Part shown: one piece after another, positions 11,940 through 21,359 of the stretch | How the letters are laid out: every line of letters starts with the position of its first letter | Position numbering within the stretch: the first letter of the stretch is position 1 | Assembly (NCBI GenBank): GCA_963575745.1 | Contig: CAUYUJ010008136.1 | Span: forward strand, 1-64,000 | Direction of reading: 5' to 3' | Source: Prorocentrum cordatum | Lineage: Eukaryota > Sar > Dinophyceae > Prorocentrales > Prorocentraceae | Length of the DNA stretch: 64,000 nucleotides | Made by a program: the position numbers and the translations under genes | The notes under the pieces: generated by a model | Seen by the model: the letters and a program-made list of their open reading frames with translations, nothing else | Told to the model about the DNA's origin: nothing | Database searches by the model: none

Positions 11940-12770
11940 CATTTCCAGTTATCAGCGGCGGTTCTTCCTCGTGGTGTGAGTCCTTCGGGCTCCTCGTGGT
12001 GTGAGTCGTTCGGGCGCCTCGTCCTGGTGTGAGTCGTTCGGGCCCCTCCTTGTGGGGTGAGTCGTTCGGGCTCTTCGTGGTGTGAGTCGTTCGGGCCCCT
12101 CGTCCTGGTGTGAGTCGTTCGGGCTCCTCGTGGGGCCTCTTGGGGGCCTCTTGGGGGCCTCTTCGGGCCTGTTGGGCGCCTCTTGGGAGCCTCTTGGGGG
12201 CCTCTTGGGAGCCTCTTGGGGGCTCTGGGGGCCTCGTGGGAGCCTCTTGGGGGCCTGTTGGGAGCCTCTGGAGGCCTCTTGGGGGCCTCTTGGGAGCCTC
12301 TTGGAGGCCTCTTGGGGGCCTCCTGGGGGCATCTTGGGGCCTCTTGGGGGTTTCTTGCGACCTCCTCAGAAGCGCAAATGAGCGCCACCCCCTGAGAAGG
12401 ACATAGTGAGCCCAAAACCTTCGTAAAATCAATGATTTTGAGAACAAGGAAGAGGAGCGCTGCCCCCTCAGAAGGCCAAAATGGGGCCAACACCGTAGTA
12501 AAATCAATGATTTTGGCTTCACAGAAGAGGAGAGGGTTTTTTCTCAATCCCCCCGTCGGGGGCAGAATCCTCGTGAGGGTCGTCGTTTTTTAGCCCTCCC
12601 AGGAGTCGAAAAAGACCCCTCCAACCACCCGCGGCCCGCCCTCTCCAGACCCAGGGGGAGGGGGTAGGGGGAGGGGTAAACCCCTCCCCGAAGGGGAAGA
12701 AGGGGGTTGGGGGATTGAGAACAGAGAAAGCTCGCTAAACCACTCACGCCCAAAGGGCTGGTGGGATTTG
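11940..12770. repeat. composite repeat, copy 2
   Basis: Same order as at 556-1562: GTGTGAGTCGTTCGGGC units (11965-12130), CCTCTTGGGGG units (12130-12350), then the conserved tail (12350-12770) ending AAACCACTCACGCCCAAAGG GCTGGTGGGATT. The CT-rich and polyglycine-like open frames here are repeat by-products. Confidence 0.9.
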
Positions 12771-12779
12771 GGTTTCGCC

Positions 12780-12990
12780 TTCTCAGGTAAATGACGGCCC
12801 ACGACGGCTCTGAGGGCCTCCGAAATCGCGCCAAGACGGCCAAAGAGGCCCCAAGAGGGCTACAAGACAACCCAAGAAGGCCCCAATACGTTCCGAGAAG
12901 GCCCCAGGACTGCCCAGGAGGGCCCGAAGATTGTCTAAAAGGGCCTCAATATGATTATTTACTAAGAAGGCCAGGAGAGGCCAAACTCAT
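12780..12990. repeat. reverse-oriented CAAGAGGCCCC-type repeat
   Basis: Degenerate units such as CCAAAGAGGCCCCAAGAGGG and CCCAAGAAGGCCCC, the reverse complement of the CCTCTTGGGG family; closely similar to 23705-23820. Confidence 0.65.
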
Positions 12991-13000
12991 GTATCCGAAT

Positions 13001-13146
13001 TCCGTTCCGCTTGGATGGCAACCATATGTTGTTCCAGTCCAGGTGTCTTCTGGCCTCCTATCCTCATCTTCCCTCCCCGCAGGGTAGGAGGCCAGAAGAC
13101 AGCAGGACGGGAGCAACATATGATTGACATCCGATTTTCGTTCCGC
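13001..13146. repeat. long imperfect inverted repeat (hairpin, ~60-bp arms)
   Basis: Left arm 13001-13060 pairs with right arm 13085-13146 around a 24-nt loop. The inner ~17 bp (GTCTTCTGGCCTCCTA / TAGGAGGCCAGAAGAC) are perfect and the outer part (ACCATATGTTG / CAACATATGATTG) is imperfect. It could be a small MITE-like or hairpin element. It lies just downstream of the gag-like pseudogene on the minus strand. Confidence 0.75.
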
Positions 13147-13340
13147 ATTCAAATGCGGAAGCCATTTACTTATCGCGTCCAGCGATAGCATGCTTGGGCC
13201 GTCCTGGAAGTCGTGTTGGGCATCTTGGACGCGCGCGCCGGAAGAACGCATTCAAGGCTATCAATGAAAAGTGGACTCCCTGTGGGCCCCTGGGGTTCCC
13301 ACCCGCGTGTCAAATGCAGCCGGATCCTAGGGCAGTCCAT

Positions 13341-14225
13341 TCACTCCTCGAGTTTGATGGCCGTCTCCGTGACTCGCTTGGGCTTCTCGGGGGCCATGGC
13401 CGGCGTCATCTTTGGCGAGAGGGTGGCCCCCGTGACGGCGGAGTACCACTTGTCAACCTCTTGGTAGGCCGCCACTCCCTCGCCATCTCTTAACCCCTTG
13501 AGCTCACCTCCTCGGTTCGGCACCTCGAGTTTCTCAGTAAGCACGCACCAGAAGTCCTCATCAAGTCGCTCGAAATCATCCTCAGCGAGCTCGTGCTCAC
13601 CTTTGTCGTCGCTGTCCTGCTGTCGTAGCGCGGTGGCGTTCTCATATTCTGTTTACGCCAATCTCGCGTTGATGACCTTTAGAGTGTCCTCCTCGTCGTC
13701 TCCTGGTATAACCCCGTCAAGGGACTCGAGCCTCTTGCTCAGGAACTTCACGGCCTTTCGGTATGCAGTCTTGAGTTGCCCCAGCGCGTTTAATAATCGG
13801 TCGTTCAACTCAAGGATCTTGACCCTGTCACCCGTGAACATCTTCAGGTTTTGAAGGGCCTTAAGCTCGCTGACCGGTTTGCCGTCTCCTCCTCCTCGGT
13901 TATTGTTTCCCTTGATCGCCTCATTAAGTTTGGTCAGCTTTGTGAGGGTGGTGCTCGGCACATCTGTTTGACCCTCAAGGGTCGCCACTCGATCAACTAG
14001 CGAACGCGCGTCCCGCCCTATGACCATGGATCTGTCCGCGAAGCTCAGCATTAATGCTTTCATCTTCTCGGCCATTTGTAACATCTGGAAGGCCTCCCTG
14101 GAGTTGGGCTGCCTCATTTCGTCAGTGGTTCGTTCACCCAGGAAATTGCTGATGTCTTCGTTGCTTGCGCGTAACGCTGTTCTGACATATTCAACTGAAG
14201 TCTCCGCTCCGTAATGCTCCCGCAC
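13341..14225 (-). pseudogene. gag-like retroelement fragment
   Basis: One minus-strand frame from 14225 down to TGA at 13341-13343, interrupted only by TAA at 13653-13655. The first part (NFLGERTTDEMRQPNSREAF..., AYRKAVKFLSKRLESLDGV) is helical, charged and free of low complexity. The part after the stop (EYENATALRQQ..., VPNRGGELKGLRDGEGVAAY) continues naturally and ends ...TETAIKLEE. It resembles gag-type proteins of dinoflagellate retrotransposons by general character; I recognise no named domain. A possible N-terminal piece (DQQRSLLKKYHVTYHWRFNL) sits in another frame at 14226-14394. There is no protease, integrase or RT next to it. There is no ATG start, so this is a decayed fragment. Confidence 0.5.
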
Positions 14226-14399
14226 GCAGCACTGTAAACCTCCCCGGGTCTAGGTTGAACCTCCAGTGGTAGGTCACATGGTACTTCTTGAGCAGCGAAC
14301 GCTGCTGATCCGGGTACCGCCATGGCTGACCTCGCTCCGCTACCATGCAAAATCCACGGGAGGATTTAGCGTGGCAGCTTCCTTTTGACCGCAAGGCAA

Positions 14400-15000
14400 G
14401 GCGCGCTTAACGATCGATACTTGAGCCAAACAGCCGCGCTGACCACACTTCACTGCTCCAACTACCCCAGTCACTTATATGTAGCACCCAGCAATTGCGG
14501 ATAAGAGTGAGGGGGCGGGCGGGCCGGCGCGGCGCCCGCGACCCACCCGCCTCGCGACCCGCCCGCGACCCATCGGCCTTCCGACCAGCCTGCGCCGCGA
14601 CCCACCCGCGCCGCGACCCATCGGCGCCGCAACCCACCCGCGACGCGACCCGCCCACGACCCACACGCGCCGCGACTCTCTTGTGACCCACCCGGCGCCG
14701 CGACCCACCCGCGACCCACCCGCGGCGCGACCCAGCGGCGCCGCAACCCCCAGGGATGCCCGGACACTTCTATGCAAGTGTATGGCCCGGGAATGCCCGG
14801 ACACTTTATGCAAGTGTATGCCCCGGGGATGCCCGGACATTTTTATTTATGCAAATGTAGCTCTCTCTATTGCGTGGTGGTCGTCATCTTGGCGGGGGGG
14901 GAGAAGGAAAATAGCCTACACCACAGAGCCCACTCCGCACAGCCTACATCGCATAGCTTGCACCGCATAGCTTGCATCGCAAAGCTCACACCACGTAACT
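14400..15000. repeat. GC-rich minisatellite and two short tandem repeats
   Basis: 14515-14755 is built from GCGACCCACCCGCG-like units. 14755-14860 has three ~38-bp units (GATGCCCGGACACTT...TATGCAAGTGTATG). 14935-14998 has GCATAGCTTGCACC-like units. No gene seen. Confidence 0.75.
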
Positions 15001-15106
15001 GACACCACCTGGCTCTCCCAAATGCAGATTCCGGTCTCCCGGGGGAGGGGCAACATCTCGCACGCCGAGCGTACCCCGAGGGGACAGCGAATTCCGCGTT
15101 GCCCAG

Positions 15107-16240
15107 GCGGTGACATCTCCCCGCAAGAGCTCGAGGACTTCGCCAGAATCGCCAAGAAGTACGGCCTGTGGACGAAGATCACTGGCGCACAGCGCCTGGG
15201 CATGTTCGGGGCCGAGAGACACCAGCTTCCTAGCATCTGGAAGGAGCTCGTCGACGCGGGCATGGAGTCGGGGCAGGCCTATGGCAAGTCGCTGCGGACC
15301 GTGAAGAGCTGCGTGGGGTCTACGTGGTGCCGCTACGGCCAGCAAGACTCCGTGACCATGGCCGTGATCCTTGAGAACCGGTACAAGGGCATCCGCTCTC
15401 CGCACAAGATGAAGATGGGAGTGTCTGGCTGCCTCCGGGAGTGCGCCGAGGCCCAGGGCATCGTCGTCGTCGTCGTCGTCGATCGTCGTCGTTTTCGATC
15501 GTCGTCGTCGTCGTCGTCGTCGTCGAAGTCGTCGTCGTCGTCGTCGATCGTCGTCGATCGTCGTCGTTGTCGCCGTCGTCGTCGTCGTCGTCGTCGACGT
15601 CGTCGTCGGCTGCCTCCGGGAGTGCGCCGAGGCCCAGGGCAAGGACGTCGGGCTCATCGCCACTCAGAAGGGGTACAACCTCTACGTCTGCGGCAACGGG
15701 GGTGCGAAGCCTGTGCACGCGGCTCTGCTGGGCACGGACCTCAGCGAGGAGGATCCCTCCTCTTTTTCCACCTCATCAAACCTCTCCCCGTCCTCCTCCT
15801 GCCCCTCATCCTCCTCCGTATCCTCAGGAGTGCATCAAGTACATCGACCGCACCCTGATGTTCTACATCTCCACTGCGAAGCACTTGCAGCGGACCGCCC
15901 CCTGGCTTGAGGAGCTCCCGGGAGGCATCGAGTACTTGAAGCAGGTCGTCATCGGAGACAAGCTTGGCATATGTTCAGAGTTGGAGGCACTCCTGGAGCA
16001 CGCCCACTGCACCTACAAGTGCGAGTGGAAGGAAGTCGTGTACGACGCTTCGCTGGCCAAGAAGTTCCAGCAGTACGCGAATACGCAGGAAACCCAGCAC
16101 ACGGAGCACATAGAGTACGTCGACATGCGCCGGCAGCGCCACCCGAACGTGTACAGCCCCCCAGACGTCACGGGGCCTGCCATCTTCCGGCGGGAAAAGG
16201 CGGACGAAGGCTGGGAGTGGTTCTCAGCGGGCCCCGCCTC
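15107..16240 (+). CDS. nirB: NAD(P)H nitrite reductase, siroheme/[4Fe-4S] region (nirB-like), three exons
   Basis: Reduces nitrite to ammonium in nitrate assimilation. Exon 1 (~15107-15460) begins after a CCCAG acceptor and reads GGDISPQELEDFARIAKKYG..., KITGAQRLGMFG. Cysteines encoded at 15310 and 15328 (SCVGSTWC, C-x5-C) and at 15430 and 15442 (GCLREC, C-x3-C) match the four siroheme/[4Fe-4S] ligands. Exon 2 (~15642-15748) reads KDVGLIATQKGYNLYVCGNG. Exon 3 (15828-~16240) reads ECIKYIDRTLMFYISTAKHL, TAPWLEELPGGIEYLKQVVI and ends at EWFSAG, where fungal/oomycete-type enzymes would continue into a Rieske-like domain. The N-terminal FAD/NAD domain is not seen upstream, so this is either a gene with distant exons or a fragment. 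Sulfite reductase is less likely given the LPGGIEYLK region. Confidence 0.85.
15461..15607. repeat. (TCG)n tract inside nirB-like gene, flanked by 34-bp direct repeats
   Basis: The coding segment at 15427-15460 (GGCTGCCTCCGGGAGTGCGC...GGGCA) is repeated exactly at 15608-15641. Between the copies is a TCG/ATCG microsatellite. The offset of 181 nt shifts the frame, so it must be spliced out or it breaks the gene. Splicing anywhere within the duplicated segment restores the same protein. Confidence 0.85.
15749..15827 (+). other. nirB-like intron 2 (C/T-rich, AG acceptor, possible GA donor)
   Basis: Between ...DLSEE and ECIKYIDR. The 3' end is a clear polypyrimidine tract ending CCTCAG|GAG at 15827. 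At the 5' side no GT fits the frame; GAG|GATCCC suggests a GA-AG intron, a class known in dinoflagellates. Confidence 0.6.
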
Positions 16241-16244
16241 CTCC

Positions 16245-16425
16245 CCTCCATCCTGGCGAAGCAGACGACGACGACGACGGCGGCGGCGACGGCGGCGGCG
16301 ACGGCGACGGCGACGGCGACGGCAACGACGACGGCGACGACGGCGGCGACGACGACGGCGACGGTGGCGGCGACGGCGGCGACGACGGCGGCGGCGGCGG
16401 CGGCGACGACGACGGCGACGATTTG
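16245..16425. repeat. (GAC/GGC)n microsatellite
   Basis: GACGACGACGGCGGCGGC-type repeat directly after the last recognisable nirB-like residues (EWFSAGPAS); probably intronic, or an expansion that ends the gene. The Arg- or Thr-rich frames are not proteins. Confidence 0.85.
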
Positions 16426-16429
16426 AGTC

Positions 16430-16825
16430 TGCCGCGGGGGTCAGAACTGCAGGGGGGGCATTGCGTCAAGACGCTTGGGGCTTACACTCTGGTAGGCAAC
16501 CCTGCGAGTCAAGACGAGAGGCGGCGACACTCTAGAAGTCAAGACTTTGGGCGACGAAGGTTGGTGGCGACGCTCTAGTCGCCAACACACTTGGCGAAGA
16601 TACTCTCTGGCGAAACTTGGTTCTTAATTTATCCCGAAACGATAAAAAAGTGAGGCAACTTTGGCCTTGCGACCCGATCTGGAGACCATTGCCTGATTTG
16701 CCGACCACGGCCAGTTATACCCCCACGCGTAAGCCCCCAAAGGGTCCTTAACCGTTGTTGGAAAATAACTCATTGGTCCAAGTGCGGTCGTCTGCTACGC
16801 ATCATCCGTGGTCCTCCTCTTCTCC
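16430..16825. other. unassigned sequence after nirB-like exon 3
   Basis: No coding frame supported. Short loosely repeated GGCGACGAAGGTTGGTGGCG / GGCGACACTCTAG motifs at 16500-16610; otherwise unremarkable. Confidence 0.4.
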
Positions 16826-16829
16826 TCCC

Positions 16830-17275
16830 TTTTTATTTATCTCTTTTTATTCTTTTTATAATTTTTGCTTTTCTATTTCTTTTTCTTTTTTATGAGAGAC
16901 AGCACCTGAATTCTTCCATTCCTGTGTTTTATTTTCTCTTTCTTTCTTTTATTCTAGTAATTTTTTAGTCTTTCTGTTTTTTTTTTTTTTACTTTTATTT
17001 CTTCTCTAGTCACTTTCTTTTTTATTATTTCTTTTATTTATACTTTCACCTATTTTTTTACTTCAATCATTTTTTTCCCTCTCCTCCCTTTTTTTTTCTT
17101 TTTCCTTTCTTTTTTCTCCCCCCTTCTTTTTTTTTCTCTCCTTTTATTTTTTTACTTTTTTTTTTTTCCTCCTCTCACTTCCTCCTCTCACTTCCTCCCT
17201 ATCCTCGTCCTCTTCCGCATCTTTCTTCCCTCCTCTCCTCGTCCTCCTCCTAGTCCTCTTCCTTCTCCCATTCCT
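16830..17275. repeat. T-rich polypyrimidine tract
   Basis: Plus strand is almost all T and C (TTTTATTTATCTC, TCTTTTTTTTTCTC, then TCCTCCTCTC). Low complexity; no gene. Confidence 0.85.
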
Positions 17276-17870
17276 CCCCTCCCCAGATAACCTCCAGGCA
17301 GCAGCAAGAATGAAGAGAACGCGAACATGAGAAGGCGGCAGGGGCCTGATGAGAGGAAAGCTGGATGAGAGAGCAGAGGAAGGGAACTGAGGAGCAAGAG
17401 GCGGGAGCAACGATGGCAATCGGCTGGGGCGAAAAGAGAGATGACGATGACGTCGGCGACAAGGAGGATGGCGCCATGTCAGTCCTCGGGCGAGGATCGC
17501 CCGCTCTCTCTTCCAGCTCGGCCGTCGCACCGCAGCGCAACCGCTGCAGTGCCCGCGCCCACTCGCAGAGCAGTGGGCCTGCTTCGAGGCCAGCACCCCG
17601 AGAGAGCCCCACTCGACCCTCGGGACTTCAAAGCTAAAAGGGCCCCCCCGAGCCACCTCCCAGTACACGTGTGTTTGTTTAGGTGTGTGTGTCTAGGTGC
17701 AATGTAATCTAGCTATCGGGTTGTAGGGTGGTTCTTAGGCGTAGACGGTGCGCGCGTGCGTGCATGTGTGTGTGAGTGTGTGCTAAGGCGTGTCCGAATG
17801 AGCCCTGTTAATTTCACATGCGTGTGAATGTGCGTGCAGTCTTCTCTCAGGTGCCCCCCACATGTTGCCC
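17276..17870. other. unassigned, ends in GT-rich stretch
   Basis: A weak open frame on each strand between 17365 and 17670 without recognisable domains. 17655-17835 is TGTGTG-rich and could be the 3' untranslated region of the minus-strand gene that ends at 17910. Confidence 0.35.
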
Positions 17871-17909
17871 CCTAGTGGCTCAAGGAGGCCCGCGAAAGAA
17901 AAAGGGCCT

Positions 17910-18744
17910 CTAACGCCTGGCGCGCTTGAGGCCCGCGGGCTTCGCCCCGCCAGCGCTTGCAGCGCCGCGCTTGGGCGCGCCCGCCTTGCTCGAGGCGGCC
18001 GCCTCCGAAAGCGCACCCGCCTTCACCGCCGTCACCTTGCTCTCCGTGGTGGCCGCCGCGCCCACCGCCTGCTTCTTCACGTCGGGCGCGTGGAAGCTGC
18101 TCGGCGCGACGCTGCCGCTGCGCTTGCCACCGCCACCGCCGCCACCGTTTGCCTGACCAGCAGCGGGCTTGGCCACCGACTCGCCATCGGCGATGGCGTC
18201 TCCCACCTGGCCTGGGCGGAGCTCCGCCGCGATGGCCTCGAACTCCTTCCAGAAGCCCGCTGGCACGTCGCGGTGCTTCTCCGACTTGGAGTACTTCTCC
18301 AAGTACTCTGTGGCGTCCTTGGGCCCCGTGGGGCTCGTCCTGAGCCTCGCCAGCATGCTCTGGCCGCGCGTCATCGTCACCACCTGCAGCGCCTTGCCCT
18401 GCATGGCGAGCACGCCCGCGCAATGCGCATCGCCACGGGCACGCCAGCCGAGCATCAGCCAATGCAGATGAGGGTAAGCGTGAGGAGATGAATAAGGGAA
18501 GATCCCACATCCATCTCTCCACGCTCACCCTCATCGTCCCCCTCCTCCTCCTCCTCCTCGTCCTACCCTTCACCCTGACCCTCCTCCTCCTCCTCATCCT
18601 CCTCCTCCTCGTCCTCCTCCTCAAAATCCGCATCCCCATCATCATCCTCATCCTCCTCACCCTCATCATCCTCATTCTGCCCCTCGGCTTCTCGCAATCA
18701 GATTCGTCCTCATCCTCCTTCCCCAGCTTCAACTTTCCAATCAC
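17910..18744 (-). CDS. unrecognised protein with Lys/Ala/Gly-rich basic tail (two exons)
   Basis: The main exon (18455-17910, minus) reads LGWRARGDAHCAGVLAMQGK, ALQVVTMTRGQSMLARLRTS, EYLEKYSKSEKHRDVPAGFW and then a low-complexity Gly- and Ala/Lys-rich tail ending in GLKRARR and a stop; such a basic end could be a nuclear localisation signal. A likely preceding exon at ~18744-18680 reads VIGKLKLGKEDEDESDCEKP. Between them is a purine-rich (GGA)n tract that would be an intron. More upstream sequence is pure repeat, so the N-terminus is not visible. I do not recognise the family. Confidence 0.5.
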
Positions 18745-18922
18745 CTCGCACCTCTCCTCCTGCTACTGCTGCTGCTGCTGATCCTCCTCCTCCTCGTCCT
18801 CCTCCTCCTCATCCCCCTCCTCCTCCTCCTTCTCCTCCTCATCCTCCTCATCCTCTTCCCTCTGCTCCTACTCTTCCTCCTCCTCATCTTCGTCCTCCTC
18901 CTCCTCCTCCTCCTCCTCCTCC

Positions 18923-18968
<46 letters not shown>

Positions 18969-19310
18969 TATCATCATTATCATCACCATCATCGCCATCA
19001 TCGCCATCATCATCATCATCCTCCTCCTCCTCCTCCTCCTCCTCCTCATCATCATCATCATCATCGTCATCATCATCACCAGCATCATCATTATCATCCT
19101 GGTCAGTCTCATCCCTCTTACCCTCCTCTTTCTCCTCCTCCTCCTCGCCCTCCTCTTCCTCCTCATCCTCCTCCTCCCCCTCGTCCTCCTCCTCCTCCTC
19201 CTCTTTCTTCTTCTCCTCCTCCTCCTCCTCCTCCCTCTCCTTCTCCCGTCCCCTCCTCCTCCTCCTCCTCCTCATCACCCTCCTCCTATTATCCCATTCC
19301 CCCTCACCTC
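18490..19310. repeat. (TCC)n / (ATC)n low-complexity block
   Basis: Plus strand is CTCCTC and ATCATC repeats with a few interruptions. All Glu-, Asp- or Met-rich frames on the minus strand come from this. It probably lies within or upstream of the gene at 17910-18744. Confidence 0.9.
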
Positions 19311-19379
19311 GTGCCTGAGCAGAGGGCGAATGGGGGGGGCGGGGCAGAGAAGCTCGGCTGGCGGCCACAGACCTCGGTG

Positions 19380-19452
19380 TTTGGGGGGGGGGGCCAAAAC
19401 GAAATCACATGTTGATTTTCGTGAGCATTTTGCGATGTGGAAGCCGTTTCTA
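19380..19452. repeat. ~72-bp dispersed repeat, copy 1
   Basis: From a poly-G run through ACGAAATCACATGTTGATTT and GCGATGTGGAAGCCGTTTCT; nearly identical to 24237-24308. Its end coincides with the point where the integrase sequence (minus strand) stops. Confidence 0.85.
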
Positions 19453-20152
19453 ACCAGGTCCAGCATCAGCAAGTAGACGTGCATGTTGCCGTTCAGGTCG
19501 GGCACGCAGGCGATGTCCATACCAAGGCATTGGTTGAACTTGGTCCACTTCGGTAAGCTTGCGATTGGATGCGCTGGCGGTCGCTGCTGAGAGTCGCACA
19601 GCTCGCACTTGAATAGCTTCGCCGCCGAAGCCGCCGCCGGTGATCCACCGCCTGCTTGAATATGTCGGGCCAGATCTTCCACTCGTAGTGCATGTGAAAA
19701 CTGAACGTGTAACTTCTTGATCGCCGCCTTGAGTGCCGCTGGTACTTGCTGCCATTGTTGGTATGTCTCCGCGTCTGAGCCCATGATGAGGCCTGAGCTT
19801 GACGTGAAGCCTGTAGCGGGGCATGCGTCAGTGGCGTTTGGAATTCCCAGGATGATGTCGCCACCCAGAAGCTTCTCCAACTCGCACTGCTGCTTCGTGC
19901 CCTCGAGGATTCTTTCTGCCATGTCCAGGGTCCAGACCGCAAAATCACGAGACTTACCGCCTCGGCCTTGAACTTCACCATGTCCGTGATCTCTTGTACA
20001 CCGAACCTCCAGTGCATATGCCAATGCCACTGCTGTCGTTACAAACCTCGTTGGCTTTTGAAGCACATTTCCACGATCATCTCGTATATCGAAAGCACAT
20101 TGATCGCACCGAACCCATATCAACTCCAGTGGGAGCTCGTCCTTGATGAGGT
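19453..20152 (-). pseudogene. copia-like integrase, N-terminal part
   Basis: DQCAFDIRDDRGNVLQKPTRF is a block I associate with copia-like polyproteins of dinoflagellates. LHVQFSH...FKCELC is the H-x4-H ... C-x2-C zinc finger of integrases. LGMDIACVPDLNGNMHVYLL contains the first Asp of the DDE core. The second and third catalytic residues are missing because the element is truncated at ~19453. Confidence 0.7.
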
Positions 20153-20153
20153 T

Positions 20154-20843
20154 TCACACTTGAGAGCACAGAGGTTTCTCCAGCAGAACATGTGGCCCAT
20201 GTGCCAGTCGGTGCTTGACGATCTGTAGGGCAAGTCGCACTTGTGCGAGTGCTTTCGCGCGGCGTCTGCGCCGCTCCTTCTCCGGGTAGAAGTTGTTAAT
20301 GTACGAGAGGCCGTCGCGCGGGAAGGGCGCGAGCGTGAGGTGCGGGCCCTCCCCCTCGATCTCTCGCATCGTAGCTGCTTGAACGCTTGGCAGTAGCAAA
20401 TCGTCGCCTGTGGTGCGTAAGTCCTTGCACTTGCCAGTCTTGCGTCCACAGCTGTCCGCGAGCTTCGTGACATTGCACTCCGCCGTGCATCTCCTTCACC
20501 ACCGTCCCAGGGACAAACAGCCGATGTTGATCCTTGCGTAGTACGGTCCAGGTCGCCCGCTGCTCTCGCGCATGATCTGCGATCCAGGCGCCCACCTGCA
20601 TCTTCCGGGACTTGGTCATGATGCGGGTGTCGCCCACCGCGGTCGTGATCTTCTCGATGGCTGCCGTCACATACTGCGACTGATCCTCCTCCTCGGCCGC
20701 CCATGCGTCCAGCGGCTTTGTGCTGATCGTCGGTGCCTCGATCTGCGTTGGCTCCTTCGGGAAATCGGTGATGTTGATCATCAGGTGGTTCTTCCGCGAG
20801 CGCGCGATCTTCACGGGCTGGTCGGATATCTTCTTGAATATAT
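20154..20843 (-). pseudogene. copia-like region between protease and integrase
   Basis: Frame 1 reads KIARSRKNHLMINITDFPKE... VLRKDQHRLFVPGTVVKEMH. After a shift at ~20475 the sequence NVTKLADSCGRKTGKCKDLR, MREIEGEGPHLTLAPFPRDG, ALQIVKHRLAHGPHVLLEKP continues to TGA at ~20153-20155, and the next codons (NLIKDELPLELIWVRCDQCA) follow in the same frame. Confidence 0.55.
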
Positions 20844-21359
20844 AACCTGGTCGCTCTTCACCTTGATGACTGCATCGAGGGCGCCCATCTGATCCAAACT
20901 CATGAGCATGGGGGCGTCCGAGTCTGGTAGCCTCTCGAAGTTGAGCGTGCAGTCTCGTCCCTGGATGCCGCTCGGTACTGCCTGTGCACTTTTGGCCTTG
21001 ATGGGCGCCGAAGTGTTGATGCCCTTGAAGATCGTCTGAGCGGGCGTCTGGATGTCAGCCAGATCGAACTTCTCAAGATGGCTGTCGGTCGCTCGATTTC
21101 CGCCGCATGGTGCCAAGGCTGCCGTGTCTGAGACGATGTAGCCAGGAGGTGCCACCTGATCTGCCGCCATCGTGTCGATCATTTCCTCGTTGAGCTGGTT
21201 GATCGGGTTGATCGCCTCGTCGGTGTGGTTATGTGTCGGCTCGATCATGTAGACCTCGGTGGGTCTGCCGACTCCTGTCGCCAGCATGGCTGCAGCCAGC
21301 CCGGCGCGCGCCAGAAAACCTCCAGCGCGTCCACCTTTGCCTCGTCCAGCTGCTGCCGC
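20811..21359 (-). pseudogene. copia-like protease region
   Basis: Reads in the same frame as the end of gag (AAAAGRGKGGRAGGFLARAG..., MLATGVGRPTEVYMIEP). GYIVSDTAALAPCGGN carries a DTA triad in place of DTG/DSG, seen in copia-like elements. It continues GIQGRDCTLNFERLPDSDAP and MSLDQMGALDAVIKVK. A single-base change at ~20838 shifts the frame (DQVIY / FKKISDQPVKIARSRKNH). Confidence 0.6.

Noticed and set aside
11536-12522. Long frames rich in Ser, Thr or Leu over (AGT)n and the composite repeat
   Set aside because: Microsatellite translation; no non-repetitive domain.
15107-16240. Sulfite reductase instead of nitrite reductase
   Set aside because: TAPWLEELPGGIEYLK and the region after it fit NirB-type nitrite reductases; sulfite reductases lack it.
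18490-19370. Acidic Glu/Asp-rich protein on the minus strand
   Set aside because: Pure (GGA)n and (GAT)n microsatellite.
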